A DNA stretch of 64,000 nucleotides from Pseudoflavonifractor gallinarum (GCF_014982855.1 NZ_JADCKF010000007.1:1-64000), one strand, 5' to 3'; shown: positions 1 to 8,695, counted from the first letter of the stretch. Numbers and translations are program-made. The notes: generated by a model from the letters alone, not told the origin.

Positions 1-115
<115 letters not shown>

Positions 116-310
116 TGGTATCTAAACGCTTTCGCGCTTAAATCAATCTTATTGAAGCCTAATTCTTAGCTTCAAAGAAATTAATCAGTCGCCCCTTCAC
201 AAACTTGCGCTTGCGAAGGACAACTTGTCCTTCTGGTGTTTCGTGTTTCTTTCACGTTGTTTAATTTACAAGGTACACGCTCAACAGCTTTTCAGCTGTC
301 AGTGCGCTAT
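116..310 (-). promoter_or_regulatory. rRNA leader region
   Basis: Transcribed spacer between the last of four tandem promoters and the 16S 5' end. It holds short inverted repeats, for example AGAAGGACAA/TTGTCCTTC on the minus strand around 213-233, and GAAGCTAAGAATTAGGCTTC around 155-174. These are typical of pre-rRNA processing stems. No protein gene is credible here; open frames crossing it are chance. Confidence 0.6.
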
Positions 311-339
311 ATTTTAGCACACTCTTTTTCGCTTGTCAA
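311..339 (-). promoter_or_regulatory. rrn promoter P4 (proximal)
   Basis: Minus-strand -35 TTGACA (334-339), 17-nt spacer, -10 TAAAAT (311-316). It shares the GTGTG block just upstream of the -10 with the three promoters behind it. Confidence 0.85.
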
Positions 340-420
340 GCACTTTTTTCAGAAGTTTTTCGCTTCTTACTCAGCAGCACTCTCATTCAAGCTCGTTCGC
401 TCTCGTCGAGGAACTCGTTT

Positions 421-449
421 ATTTTACCACACTCTTTCGAGTCTGTCAA
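421..449 (-). promoter_or_regulatory. rrn promoter P3
   Basis: Minus-strand -35 TTGACA (444-449), 17-nt spacer ending GTGTGG, -10 TAAAAT (421-426). An A-rich CTTGAAAAAAGT block precedes the -35 as an UP-like element. Confidence 0.85.
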
Positions 450-543
450 GAACTTTTTTCAAGTTTTTTCGAGGTTTTCAACCCCGAATCACTCGATTTC
501 AGTCCTTTTTCAACGACTTCCGTTCTCCCGAGCGAACTTATTC

Positions 544-572
544 AGTTTACCACACGCTTCTCACTTTGTCAA
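544..572 (-). promoter_or_regulatory. rrn promoter P2
   Basis: Minus-strand -35 TTGACA (567-572), 17-nt spacer ending GTGTGG, -10 TAAACT (544-549). Same A-rich upstream block as P3. Confidence 0.83.
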
Positions 573-670
573 GCACTTTTTTCAAGTCCCGCTCGAAGTC
601 CGTCCAGCTTCCGCTCGGTTTCTTCTCACTTTTCGACTCGTTTCAGTGCCCTCTCGTGAGGCGCTCAGAT

Positions 671-699
671 AGAATACCACCCCACACCGCTTTTGTCAA
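671..699 (-). promoter_or_regulatory. rrn promoter P1 (distal)
   Basis: Minus-strand -35 TTGACA (694-699), 17-nt spacer, -10 TATTCT (671-676). It is the outermost of four tandem promoters whose -10 starts are spaced 110, 123 and 127 bp. Confidence 0.82.
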
Positions 700-774
700 C
701 ACCTTTTTTCACTTTTTCTTTCCTTTTTTCGTTTTGCTTGGTTGCCCCCTATTCTTTGCTGCAAAGCAAACGCA

Positions 775-808
775 AAACATCCCTCTCTGCTACCAGAGAG
801 GGATGTTT
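775..808 (-). terminator. terminator of secG
   Basis: Near-perfect hairpin AAACATCCCTCTCT / AGAGAGGGATGTTT directly after the secG stop, followed on the minus strand by TTTTGCGTTT. It separates secG from the rrn promoter array. Confidence 0.8.
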
Positions 809-831
809 CAAATCACCATATCGAATTCTCT

Positions 832-1062
832 TTAGATCAAGCTGATGACAACCAGAAGCACCATAAAGGCAATGGCCACCCACTTGGTCCAGCGGGCCAG
901 CTTTGCGTCCCAGCCCTTCGCCTTATTCTTGGACATAAAGGTGTCTGCCACACCGGCGATGGTGCCGGACAGACCAGCGCTCTTTCCGGACTGGAGCATG
1001 ACCACCATGATGAGCGCCAGCGCGATCAGAACGAGGACGACACTCAGGATAATCTTCACCAC
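832..1062 (-). CDS. secG: preprotein translocase subunit SecG
   Basis: A 76-residue protein with two hydrophobic segments (about residues 3-22 and 55-74) separated by the SecG-type loop MLQSGKSAGLSGTIAG. SecG is the small accessory subunit of the SecYEG membrane channel. I start it at the GTG at 1062 (a second GTG follows at 1059) because AAGGAAA sits about 10 nt upstream and the length then matches the family's 70-80 residues. An upstream ATG would add 23 polar residues foreign to SecG. It is monocistronic, between its own promoter and terminator. Confidence 0.93.
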   Translation of the reverse strand: MVKIILSVVLVLIALALIMVVMLQSGKSAGLSGTIAGVADTFMSKNKAKGWDAKLARWTKWVAIAFMVLLVVISLI

Positions 1063-1148
1063 GTTACATCTTTCCTTTCGGCCCTGTGTGGGCGCTATCT
1101 TCTTATTGATGGGCTTGACTCTCGCGCCCATTTCAACGCGTGTTTTTT

Positions 1149-1177
1149 ATGATAGCACAAAAGGGGGCCGATTTCAA
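1149..1177 (-). promoter_or_regulatory. secG promoter
   Basis: Minus-strand -35 TTGAAA (1172-1177), 17-nt spacer, -10 TATCAT (1149-1154), about 90 nt before the secG start. Confidence 0.65.
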
Positions 1178-1196
1178 GAGAAATTTCCCGTTTTTC

Positions 1197-3230
1197 TTAC
1201 CGTTCCCGTACCATTCTGCGGCTTCCCCAGCAGGTAGCCAGAAAATAGGCGCCATATACTACCAGAATAATGAGAGCCGTCACGGTGCTGCTGGCCACCG
1301 CATCCAATTTCCCAATCTCCGCAATGACATCATTGGCCGCCTTGATCCCCACGATGGAATGGACCACAGCAAGCAGCAGCGGCAGGAAGAAGTAGAGAAA
1401 GACCTGAATATCAATGGAGCGGTCACGCATCTTTTCTTCCACACCCAGTTTCCGCAAAATGCGGTAGCGTCCCACATTGTCTGCCGCCTGGGAGAGCATT
1501 TGAAGCGCCAGCACTGCCGCGGAAGTGATGAGAAAGATGGTTCCCAGATAGAGCCCGATGAAGAGAACCAGGATCTTGGTCCCCATTGTGTCCAGATAGA
1601 TAAACTGCTTTGTGCTCAGGGATAAGCCAAAGGCAGATGAGCCATCGGGATCGCTCCCGCGCTCCTCGACCTGGTCGAACAGGGTCTCATCCCAGACGTT
1701 CCAGAGCAGCTCCTCCGCATGTTCCTGGTCCACCCCTTCCGCGTAATCTCCTGCCAGATAATACTGGCGAAGCCATATTGTCTCCTTCTGCACGGTCTCC
1801 ATTGCCTCGTCGGGCAGGATAATGACATCCGACAGGTCGATCTCACTGGTATAGAGCGCCCCGGTATGGTACACCTTGGGGTCGGGCGCATAGACATGGC
1901 CGCCAATCGAAAAAAGCGCCCCATCCTGCCAGGCCTCCCGCTCAGGCTTCCCGTAAGATTCCGGTTCGGTCCCCTCGGCCATGCCGCAGGTATTGGGCGC
2001 CAGAACCAAGGGCTTCTCTCCCCGCAGCGCGGTAAGGGCGTTGAAGTCTGAGAGGGACATGATATAGGCGTCGTTCAGTTCCCGGCCATCCTCCGCCAGC
2101 GGAATGGGTTCGTCCAGTTTTACTGCATACCGGCACACCACCGCAAAGTCGCCCAACCAGTTTTCCGGATCAAATCCCGCCTCCTCCAGTGCATCGGGCA
2201 GGTCCTCCCGCGCAAAGACAAAGTAGTCGTCATCCAGCCGCAGGGTCATGTCCAGCGGTGCAGTTCGCTCCACATTTCCCTCCACCGTGCTGTTGACCCC
2301 CACCGAACAGGCGGTGATCCCGATGGCCAGCAGGAGCAGCAGGCATACCACCGTCATAGAGAGATAGTTCGTGTTGATCTTGGCGTTGAATTGCCGCAGC
2401 ACAAACATATTGAGGTTTTGATAATAGAGCCTCTTCCGGCTTTGACAGATCCGGAGCAGAAAGCCAGACAGCGACCGGAAAAAGAGCAGGGTCCCCGCCG
2501 TACCGAGGGCCAGCATCAGCCAAAAAATGCGGTCAATGGTCAAAAGCCCCCGTTTCAGCAGCAGTCCATAGGCCACGGCCAGAAGGACCACTCCCAGCAC
2601 AAACATCACCGCAGAGGCGGCCACGGAACGAAGGCGGATCTGTTCATTCTGCCGCTGTGCCTGCAGAAGGCGGATCAGCTTCTGCCGCGCCACCAGCACA
2701 CAGTTGCAGATTATCACTGCCAGAAAGATCACGCTGAAGTAGAGGACGGTCTTTCCCACGCCTCTCCAGGAAAAGACAAAGTGGAACTCGTCCACCGTCA
2801 TCTGAAAGAGACTGGCCGTAAAGGCCGAGAGAAACTGCGCCAGGAAGAATCCCAGTCCAAGGCCGAACACCAAGGCCAGAAGTCCAATGAACATGGTCTC
2901 CGCGAACAGAAGCACCGCAATGGTCTTCTGCCCCATCCCCAGCAGCAGATAGGTGCCCAACTCCCGCTTTCTCCGCCGGAGAAGAAAGGTATTGGCATAG
3001 AGGATGAGTCCAGCCAGCACCACCGACACAAAGACCGACACCACATCGGTCAGTTGGAGGATGGCCCGGACATAGTCGGAGTTTTGTTCTGCCAGAAGCT
3101 CCATGACCCACTGGTTCTCCAGAGAATTGAATACGTAAAAGACACATACGCCAAAGAGCAGTGTAATGAAATAGATGGCATAATCCCGCATGCTCCGGGT
3201 GACATTTTTTCGGGCCAGTTTAAAGAACAT
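1197..3230 (-). CDS. BceB-type ABC transporter permease (FtsX-like)
   Basis: A 677-residue permease beginning MFFKLARKNVTRSMRDYAIYF, the standard N-terminus of BceB-like proteins. It has several FtsX-like membrane helices in the first 300 residues, a large hydrophilic presumably extracellular domain around residues 310-540, and further helices at the C-terminus. The family, paired with a BceA ATPase, handles cell-wall-active peptides and often doubles as the sensor for a BceRS two-component system. The ATG at 3230 is preferred to a GTG at 3242 because GGGAGG directly abuts the GTG but is well spaced from the ATG. It overlaps the end of the ATPase gene by 11 nt. The transported peptide is unknown and no BceRS pair is adjacent. 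Confidence 0.88.
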   Translation of the reverse strand: MFFKLARKNVTRSMRDYAIYFITLLFGVCVFYVFNSLENQWVMELLAEQNSDYVRAILQLTDVVSVFVSVVLAGLILYANTFLLRRRKRELGTYLLLGMGQKTIAVLLFAETMFIGLLALVFGLGLGFFLAQFLSAFTASLFQMTVDEFHFVFSWRGVGKTVLYFSVIFLAVIICNCVLVARQKLIRLLQAQRQNEQIRLRSVAASAVMFVLGVVLLAVAYGLLLKRGLLTIDRIFWLMLALGTAGTLLFFRSLSGFLLRICQSRKRLYYQNLNMFVLRQFNAKINTNYLSMTVVCLLLLLAIGITACSVGVNSTVEGNVERTAPLDMTLRLDDDYFVFAREDLPDALEEAGFDPENWLGDFAVVCRYAVKLDEPIPLAEDGRELNDAYIMSLSDFNALTALRGEKPLVLAPNTCGMAEGTEPESYGKPEREAWQDGALFSIGGHVYAPDPKVYHTGALYTSEIDLSDVIILPDEAMETVQKETIWLRQYYLAGDYAEGVDQEHAEELLWNVWDETLFDQVEERGSDPDGSSAFGLSLSTKQFIYLDTMGTKILVLFIGLYLGTIFLITSAAVLALQMLSQAADNVGRYRILRKLGVEEKMRDRSIDIQVFLYFFLPLLLAVVHSIVGIKAANDVIAEIGKLDAVASSTVTALIILVVYGAYFLATCWGSRRMVRER

Positions 3231-3987
3231 CGCCGGAGTCACCTCCCAGAAGGGTCACGACCTCGATGATCTCTCCAAAGAAATCCTTGCGGCTCTTGTT
3301 GCCCCGCACCAGCTCGGTAAACTGCCGTCCATCCTTGATGAAGAGGATGCGGTGACAGTAGCTGGCGGTAAAGGCGTCGTGGGTCACCATCAGGATGGTG
3401 GCCTCCCGCTCCCGGTTGAGGGCCTCAAAACGGTCCAGCAGCAGGCGGGCCGACTTGGAGTCCAGCGCTCCGGTGGGCTCATCCGCCAGGATGAGGGCCG
3501 GATTTGTGATGATTGCCCGGGCTGCAGCCGTACGCTGACACTGTCCGCCCGACATCTGGTAGGGATATTTGTTCAGACAGTCTTCAATCTCCAGCAAACG
3601 GGCGGTCTCCCGCACCCTCCCCTCGATTTTTCCGACCGGAGTCCTGCGGATGGTCAGCGCTAGGGCAATATTTTCAAAGGCCGTCAGCGTGTCCAGCAGA
3701 TTGCAGTCCTGAAAGATGAAGCCCAGGCGCTCCCGCCGGAACCGGGAGAGCTGCTTGCCGTTCAGTCGGGTGATCTCCCGGCCGTCAATGACGATCTGCC
3801 CCGCTGTGGGCGAGTCGATGGTGGACACACAGTTGAGCAGGGTGGTCTTGCCCGAGCCCGAGGCACCCATAATGCCCACAAATTCTCCAGGCAGCACCTC
3901 CAGACTGATATCGTCGATGGCCCGGGTCACATTGCCCCGGCCTCCATAGTACTTCTGCAAATGGGACACCGTAAGGATGGGTTCCAT
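3220..3987 (-). CDS. BceA-type ABC transporter ATP-binding protein
   Basis: A 255-residue ATPase. Walker A is GASGSGKTTLLN, the signature motif is MSGGQCQR (a variant of LSGGQ) and Walker B is ALILADEPTGALD. It resembles the MacB/LolD/BceA subgroup that powers FtsX-like permeases, and the permease overlaps its 3' end. The start at 3987 is the second of two adjacent ATG codons and gives a 7-nt gap from GGAGG. Its likely job is ATP-driven removal or target protection against peptide antibiotics. Confidence 0.9.
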   Translation of the reverse strand: MEPILTVSHLQKYYGGRGNVTRAIDDISLEVLPGEFVGIMGASGSGKTTLLNCVSTIDSPTAGQIVIDGREITRLNGKQLSRFRRERLGFIFQDCNLLDTLTAFENIALALTIRRTPVGKIEGRVRETARLLEIEDCLNKYPYQMSGGQCQRTAAARAIITNPALILADEPTGALDSKSARLLLDRFEALNREREATILMVTHDAFTASYCHRILFIKDGRQFTELVRGNKSRKDFFGEIIEVVTLLGGDSGDVL

Positions 3988-4011
3988 CATATCTCCTCCT
4001 TTGCTGCCTCC

Positions 4012-4075
4012 ATTGTACCCGGTCTCAGCACCCGGTGCCATCGAATCGCCTTACAGAAAGGTGACATTTTTGTCA
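4012..4075 (-). promoter_or_regulatory. bceAB-type promoter with BceR-like inverted repeat
   Basis: TGACA-N4-TGTCA lies at 4062-4075 and a TACAAT -10 (minus strand) at 4012-4017, without a good -35. BceR-family regulators bind TnACA-N4-TGTAA-type repeats about 50-60 bp upstream of the start site of weak-(-35) promoters, which fits this layout. Binding by a BceR homologue is inferred; the regulator lies outside the window. Confidence 0.5.
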
Positions 4076-4091
4076 GGTTTCACTCTGTTTT

Positions 4092-4586
4092 TCAGATCAG
4101 CCAAAAGCCTACCCAGCCGGCCGCCACGGCCAGAAGGGCACCAGCCAATACATCCCTCGGAAAATGGACGCCACCCAGTACCCGGGCCGCCGCCAGCAGG
4201 AGCCCGACCGCCAGAAAGACCCATCCCATGGGCGGGCAGAGATACCACCACACCATGTCAATGAGAAAGACGCTGAACACATGGCGGCTGGGGAACGACT
4301 TCCCCCGGGTATCCTTGTGGATCAGGGGCTGGATCTCCAACACCTCATAGGGTCTCGGAACATTCAATCCCCGGCGCAGAACACTGAGCAGCACAAAGGA
4401 GATCCCAGGCACCAGAGTCGCCCGCCAGAAGCGCCCGTCCCGGTTCCAGATGAGCCAGAGCAGCAGCAGTGGATAACAGAGATAGCATACGCCAGTCAGT
4501 ATGGTATTGAGCTGTTTCAGACGCAGTGCCCCTTTGGGATGCCGGGCAATGGGCGCCGTCCAGCGCTCATATTGTTCTTTTGTCAT
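4092..4586 (-). CDS. PAP2-family membrane phosphatase
   Basis: A 164-residue membrane protein with the three PAP2 signature pieces in order: RRGLNVPRP, then FPSRH, then GGVHFPRDV. Hydrophobic segments surround them. The family dephosphorylates lipid phosphates such as undecaprenyl pyrophosphate or phosphatidate at the membrane. The start at 4586 has AGGAGG 6 nt upstream; longer frames run through the divergent promoter region. It lies between the BceAB-type transporter and the divergent PPTase operon. An undecaprenyl-pyrophosphate role would suit a neighbour of a bacitracin-type exporter, but that is inference. Confidence 0.85.
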   Translation of the reverse strand: MTKEQYERWTAPIARHPKGALRLKQLNTILTGVCYLCYPLLLLWLIWNRDGRFWRATLVPGISFVLLSVLRRGLNVPRPYEVLEIQPLIHKDTRGKSFPSRHVFSVFLIDMVWWYLCPPMGWVFLAVGLLLAAARVLGGVHFPRDVLAGALLAVAAGWVGFWLI

Positions 4587-4695
4587 CCGAATCCTCCTAA
4601 ATCCCGAGCCGGTCCGGAGCGAACGTTTTCCTCCAAACAGGGCTCGATTTTGATTTGCATTATACCGATTCTCTCCCCGGTATACAAGGGCGGCG

Positions 4696-4724
4696 TTGTA
4701 ATCGCCCCGGGGATGGGTTACAAT
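4696..4724 (+). promoter_or_regulatory. promoter of the PPTase-rnr-NagZ operon
   Basis: -35 TTGTAA (4696-4701), 17-nt spacer, -10 TACAAT (4719-4724), 32 nt before the PPTase start. Confidence 0.65.
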
Positions 4725-4756
4725 AAAATGAACCAAAGCAGAAAGGAGAGGGTGCC

Positions 4757-5317
4757 TTGCTCCAGCTCTGGATGATCTCTCACGCGTCGGGCAAGCAGGA
4801 CGCCCACAGACTGCTGCACACCATTCTGAAAAAGTACTATGGATGTATTGACCCGACCTTTTCCACGCTTCCCGGTGGAAAACCGGTGCTGGCAGACTCC
4901 GCTCTCCACTTCAATCTCAGTCACAGCGGCCCCTTCGCCCTGTGCGGTGTGGGGGACCATCCCCTCGGCGTGGATGTGGAGCGGATCAAGCCACGCCGTC
5001 CCGGCCTTCCCCGCTATGTCCTCTCCGATGGGGAGTGGGACTGGTTTACCGCCCGGGGCAGCCGCTGGGAGGACTTTTACACCCTCTGGACCCTGAAAGA
5101 GAGCTATGTGAAATATACCGGCCGCGGTTTGGACTGCGCCCCCCGCTCCATTGTCGTTCCTCTGCTCTCCCCCGGGCAGAGCGGCACACAGGCCGGACTC
5201 TGGTTCTGTGCCTGGGGCGGCGAGGGCTGGCGGGCCGCCTGCTGCGGGGAGGAGGTCCCCTCCTCTCTTTCTTTAGACTCTCTCACTCTGACCGAATCAA
5301 AAAAGGAGAACTTATGA
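4757..5317 (+). CDS. 4'-phosphopantetheinyl transferase superfamily protein
   Basis: A 186-residue Sfp-type protein. The magnesium-binding motif GVDVERI and the downstream WTLKESYVKYTGRGL (WxxKEsxxKxxGxGL) are both present, preceded by FNLSHSG. The enzyme moves phosphopantetheine from coenzyme A to a carrier protein. It starts at TTG 4757 after GGAGAGG. No polyketide, peptide synthetase or fatty acid gene is nearby, so its carrier protein is unknown. Its TGA overlaps the ATG of rnr by 4 nt (ATGA), so the two are translationally coupled. Confidence 0.88.
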   Translation: MLQLWMISHASGKQDAHRLLHTILKKYYGCIDPTFSTLPGGKPVLADSALHFNLSHSGPFALCGVGDHPLGVDVERIKPRRPGLPRYVLSDGEWDWFTARGSRWEDFYTLWTLKESYVKYTGRGLDCAPRSIVVPLLSPGQSGTQAGLWFCAWGGEGWRAACCGEEVPSSLSLDSLTLTESKKENL

Positions 5318-7368
5318 CAAAATCCCATTCTGAGATCACCGGACTCTACCAGGCCGCCGGACGTGGCTTCGGCTTCGTCACCCCCGAGGGGGCCGCCGGA
5401 CGGGAGGAGGACTATTTCATCCCGCCCCGGGCGGAACACGGCGCCTGGCACGGAGACACCGTCGCCATCCGTCCCGATCCCGGTCCCGCCGCACCGGGTG
5501 AGAAGCGCACTGCGAAAGTCACAGCCATTCTCCGACGGGGCAACCCCACCGTCACCGGCTCGGTGCGCAAGCACGGCCGGGAGGCCTGGCTGGTCCCCGC
5601 GGGGGACAAGCTGCGGGAGCCCATCCAGATCGTGGGCAAGCACCGGGCCCACGCCGGGGACCGGGCGGCGGTCCAGGTGACCAGCTATGGCACCTCCAAG
5701 CAGCCTCCCATGGGCACCCTGCTGGAGGTCTTCGGCCGGGACGGCAGCCGGGAGGCCGCTGTGGAGTCCATTCTCTTTGACCAGCATATCCAGCGGGAAT
5801 TTCCGCCTCAGGTGCTGGAACAGGCCCGGCAGGCTCCCCAGGAGGTGCCCGCCTCTGCCCGGACCGGCCGTCTGGATCTCCGGGAGAAATGCATCATCAC
5901 CATCGACGGCGCCAGCGCAAAAGATCTGGATGACGCCGTCTCTCTGGAGCGCGATGAGCAGGGCCGACCGGTCCTCGGCGTCCACATCGCCGATGTGAGC
6001 CACTATGTCCCCATGGGTTCTCCCCTGGATGTGGAGGCCTGGCAGCGGGGCACCTCGGTCTATTTTGCCGACCAGGTCATCCCCATGCTGCCCACGGAGC
6101 TCTCCAACGGCATCTGTTCCCTGAATCCCCAGGTGGACCGCCTGACTCTCTCCTGTATCATGACTCTGCATCCGGACGGCTCCGTGGCAGACTACACCAT
6201 CGCCCAGTCGGTCATCCGCACGACGGAACGCATGACCTACGAGGACTGTAATCTCCTCCTCTCGGACGCTGACCCCGCCCTGGCCCAGCGGTACGCCCAC
6301 ATTCTTCCCATGCTGCGGGACATGGCCGCCCTGGCTCAGATTTTGGAGGCCCGCCGGAAGCGCCGCGGAAGCCTGGATCTGGCCAGTCGGGAGAGCTACA
6401 TCCTCTGCGATGAGAAGGGGCACCCTGTCTCCATCCAGGCCAGGACCCCTGGCGTCAGCGAGGGGCTTATCGAGTCCTTCATGCTGGCCGCCAACGAGTG
6501 TGTGGCCGCCCATCTCTCCCGCCTGGATGCCCCCGCGGTCTACCGCATCCACGAAAAGCCCTCACAGGAAAAGACCGAGGCCCTGCGCGCGCTTCTCTCC
6601 CCTCTGGGTTACTCTTTCCGGGAAGCCGATCACTTCTCCCTGCAAAAGCTGCTGGATGAGTCCCGGGGAAAGCCCGAGGAATTTCTGGTCCACACCGCGG
6701 TTCTCCGTGCCCTGATGAAGGCCCGGTATGATCCCCAGAACCTGGGGCACTTTGGGCTGGCCGCCTCGGATTACTGCCACTTCACCTCTCCCATCCGGCG
6801 CTATCCCGACCTGATGGTCCACCGCACCCTGACCGCACTGCTGGAGGGCACCCTGACCGGAAAGGCGGGGCAGAAACTCTCCTCCGCCGTCCCAAAGGCG
6901 GCCAAACAGGCCTCCGAGCGGGAACTGGCCGCCCAGACCGCCGAGCGGGAGATTGAGAAATGCTATCTGGCGGAGTTTATGGCCGACCATGTGGGCGAGA
7001 CCTTCCCCGCCGCGGTCTCCGGCGTGACCCGGTTCGGACTCTTCGTTCTGACCGCCCTGGGCGTGGAGGGCTTCCTCCCGGTGGAGGCTCTCCCCGGCGG
7101 GCGCTATGCCTTTGACGAGAGCCGCATGACCCTCACCGGCCCCGGCGGAGATGTCTTTACACTAGGGACACTTTTGGAAGTGGTCTGTGCTTCCGCCGAT
7201 CCCGGAAGCGGACAGATCAGTTTCCGCCTCCCCGGTATGGCTCCCGGTATTCCTACGCGCCGCATCTCCAGGGAGGGTGAGCGACCCGCGGAGCGCCGGG
7301 TCGGTAAGCGGCCCTCCCGGAAAGCAGGTCCCATTTCAAAATCCAGAAAGGGGCGAAAAAAGCGATGA
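5314..7368 (+). CDS. rnr: ribonuclease R
   Basis: A 684-residue RNB-family 3'-5' exoribonuclease. An N-terminal cold-shock-like segment is followed by the RNB domain with IDGASAKDLDDAV, which keeps the four catalytic aspartates (spacing D, +6, +8, +9). HIADVSHYV and the FTSPIRRYPDL signature follow, then an S1 domain and a basic Lys/Arg-rich tail. It degrades structured RNA and takes part in rRNA and tmRNA-linked turnover. The ATG at 5314 overlaps the PPTase stop and has AAGGAG 7 nt upstream. It couples to the next gene by another ATGA. Confidence 0.95.
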   Translation: MTKSHSEITGLYQAAGRGFGFVTPEGAAGREEDYFIPPRAEHGAWHGDTVAIRPDPGPAAPGEKRTAKVTAILRRGNPTVTGSVRKHGREAWLVPAGDKLREPIQIVGKHRAHAGDRAAVQVTSYGTSKQPPMGTLLEVFGRDGSREAAVESILFDQHIQREFPPQVLEQARQAPQEVPASARTGRLDLREKCIITIDGASAKDLDDAVSLERDEQGRPVLGVHIADVSHYVPMGSPLDVEAWQRGTSVYFADQVIPMLPTELSNGICSLNPQVDRLTLSCIMTLHPDGSVADYTIAQSVIRTTERMTYEDCNLLLSDADPALAQRYAHILPMLRDMAALAQILEARRKRRGSLDLASRESYILCDEKGHPVSIQARTPGVSEGLIESFMLAANECVAAHLSRLDAPAVYRIHEKPSQEKTEALRALLSPLGYSFREADHFSLQKLLDESRGKPEEFLVHTAVLRALMKARYDPQNLGHFGLAASDYCHFTSPIRRYPDLMVHRTLTALLEGTLTGKAGQKLSSAVPKAAKQASERELAAQTAEREIEKCYLAEFMADHVGETFPAAVSGVTRFGLFVLTALGVEGFLPVEALPGGRYAFDESRMTLTGPGGDVFTLGTLLEVVCASADPGSGQISFRLPGMAPGIPTRRISREGERPAERRVGKRPSRKAGPISKSRKGRKKR

Positions 7369-8621
7369 CGAAATATAATATTTTGTCGTCACTATTCCTT
7401 TTTGTATTTCTTTTCACCGGTTGTACTCCCCAATTGTCCGAACCCACGCCCTCCCCATCCACTTCACCCACAGCAGTCTCTTCCACCCCATCTCCCACTC
7501 CCACCCCCTCCCCTACCCCTACGCCAGACCCCGTCCAGGAGCAGTTGGATTCCATGACCCTGGGCCAAAAGGTGGGGCAGCTTCTGGTGGCTGGGATGGA
7601 AGGGTATACGCCAGGGGAGGACGCACTCTCCGCCATCCAGACCTATCAGGTGGGAGGTATCATACTCTTCTCCCGCAATGTGGAGAGCGCGCAGCAGCTG
7701 GCCCAGCTGACCAATGCACTCAAAGAGGCCAACGGAGAGTATATCCCCTTGCTGCTCTCCATCGACCAGGAGGGGGGACGGGTTTCCCGAATGCCCCCGG
7801 AGGTGGCCTCCCTCCCCGCTCCCCTGGTCTTTGGGCAAACGGGTGACGCCACTCTGGTCACGCGCTTCGGCAGAGTCCTGGGGGCGGAGTGCGCCGCCTT
7901 CGGACTGAATACCGACTATGCTCCCTCGCTGGACATCTGGTCCAATCCGGAAAATACGGTGATCGGCGATCGTGCTTTTGGCTCATCGGCCCAGACCGTG
8001 GCTCAGCTGGGGACCGCCGCCTGGCAGGGTGTGGCTGACCGGGGCGTGGTTCCGGTGGTCAAGCACTTCCCCGGCCACGGGGACACCGAGACCGACTCCC
8101 ACCTGGGTCTCCCCGTGGTGGAAAAATCACTGGCCCAGTTGAAAGAGGAAGAGCTCCTCCCCTTTCTCACAGCCATCGAGCAGCAGGTCCCGGCCGTAAT
8201 GGTGGCCCATATCCTGGAACGCGGGATTGACGGGGAGTACCCGGCTTCCCTCTCCCACAAGGTGGTCACCGGCCTCCTGCGGGAAGAGCTGGGCTTTCAG
8301 GGCGTCGTCTGTACCGATGACCTGACCATGGGTGCCATCTCCCAGACCTACGGGATGGATGAGGCCGCTGTCCTGGCGCTGGAGGCCGGATGTGACCTAC
8401 TTCTGGTCTGCCATGGGGCGGACAACCTCTCAGCCGCCTATACAGGGATTTTGTCCGCCGTGGAGGAGGGCCGTCTCACCGAGGCGAGCCTGGATGAGAG
8501 CCTCTACCGCATTCTCACGCTCAAGCGTACCTATCACTTCACCAACGACCCGGTGCCCGCCCCCGATGTGGACACTCTGAACGCACAGATCTCCTCCCTC
8601 TTGGACCAGCTCCCCCGATGA
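7365..8621 (+). CDS. lipoprotein glycoside hydrolase family 3 (NagZ-like beta-N-acetylhexosaminidase)
   Basis: A 418-residue lipoprotein: signal peptide with lipobox FTGC near residues 17-20, a Ser/Thr/Pro-rich linker of about 35 residues, then a single GH3 catalytic domain. The NagZ hallmark KHFPGHGDTETDSH (general acid-base His/Asp loop) and a candidate nucleophile in CTDDLTMGA are visible. NagZ-type enzymes remove N-acetylglucosamine from peptidoglycan fragments; Gram-positive versions act outside the membrane, in line with the lipobox. It lacks the second GH3 domain of beta-glucosidases. Confidence 0.9.
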   Translation: MTKYNILSSLFLFVFLFTGCTPQLSEPTPSPSTSPTAVSSTPSPTPTPSPTPTPDPVQEQLDSMTLGQKVGQLLVAGMEGYTPGEDALSAIQTYQVGGIILFSRNVESAQQLAQLTNALKEANGEYIPLLLSIDQEGGRVSRMPPEVASLPAPLVFGQTGDATLVTRFGRVLGAECAAFGLNTDYAPSLDIWSNPENTVIGDRAFGSSAQTVAQLGTAAWQGVADRGVVPVVKHFPGHGDTETDSHLGLPVVEKSLAQLKEEELLPFLTAIEQQVPAVMVAHILERGIDGEYPASLSHKVVTGLLREELGFQGVVCTDDLTMGAISQTYGMDEAAVLALEAGCDLLLVCHGADNLSAAYTGILSAVEEGRLTEASLDESLYRILTLKRTYHFTNDPVPAPDVDTLNAQISSLLDQLPR

Positions 8622-8652
8622 TCTTCCACATTCGGTTCAAAAATGTGCAAAA

Positions 8653-8682
8653 GGAGCCCGGACACACCAGCGTCCAGGCTCC
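8653..8682 (+). terminator. hairpin after the NagZ-like gene
   Basis: GGAGCC...GGCTCC stem with inner GGAC/GTCC pairing and a weak T-stretch (TTATT). It lies just before a stronger bidirectional terminator and may act with it. Confidence 0.5.
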
Positions 8683-8695
8683 TTATTGGTATAAA

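Noticed and set aside
236-835. 199-codon plus-strand frame in the region upstream of 16S
   Set aside because: It lies antisense across four rRNA promoters, is Phe/Ser-rich from the repeated T/C tracts, and has no ribosome site.
2391-3269. 292-codon frame opposite the BceB-type permease
   Set aside because: Antisense shadow of a clear membrane protein; low-complexity Gln/His/Lys composition typical of reading a Leu-rich gene backwards.
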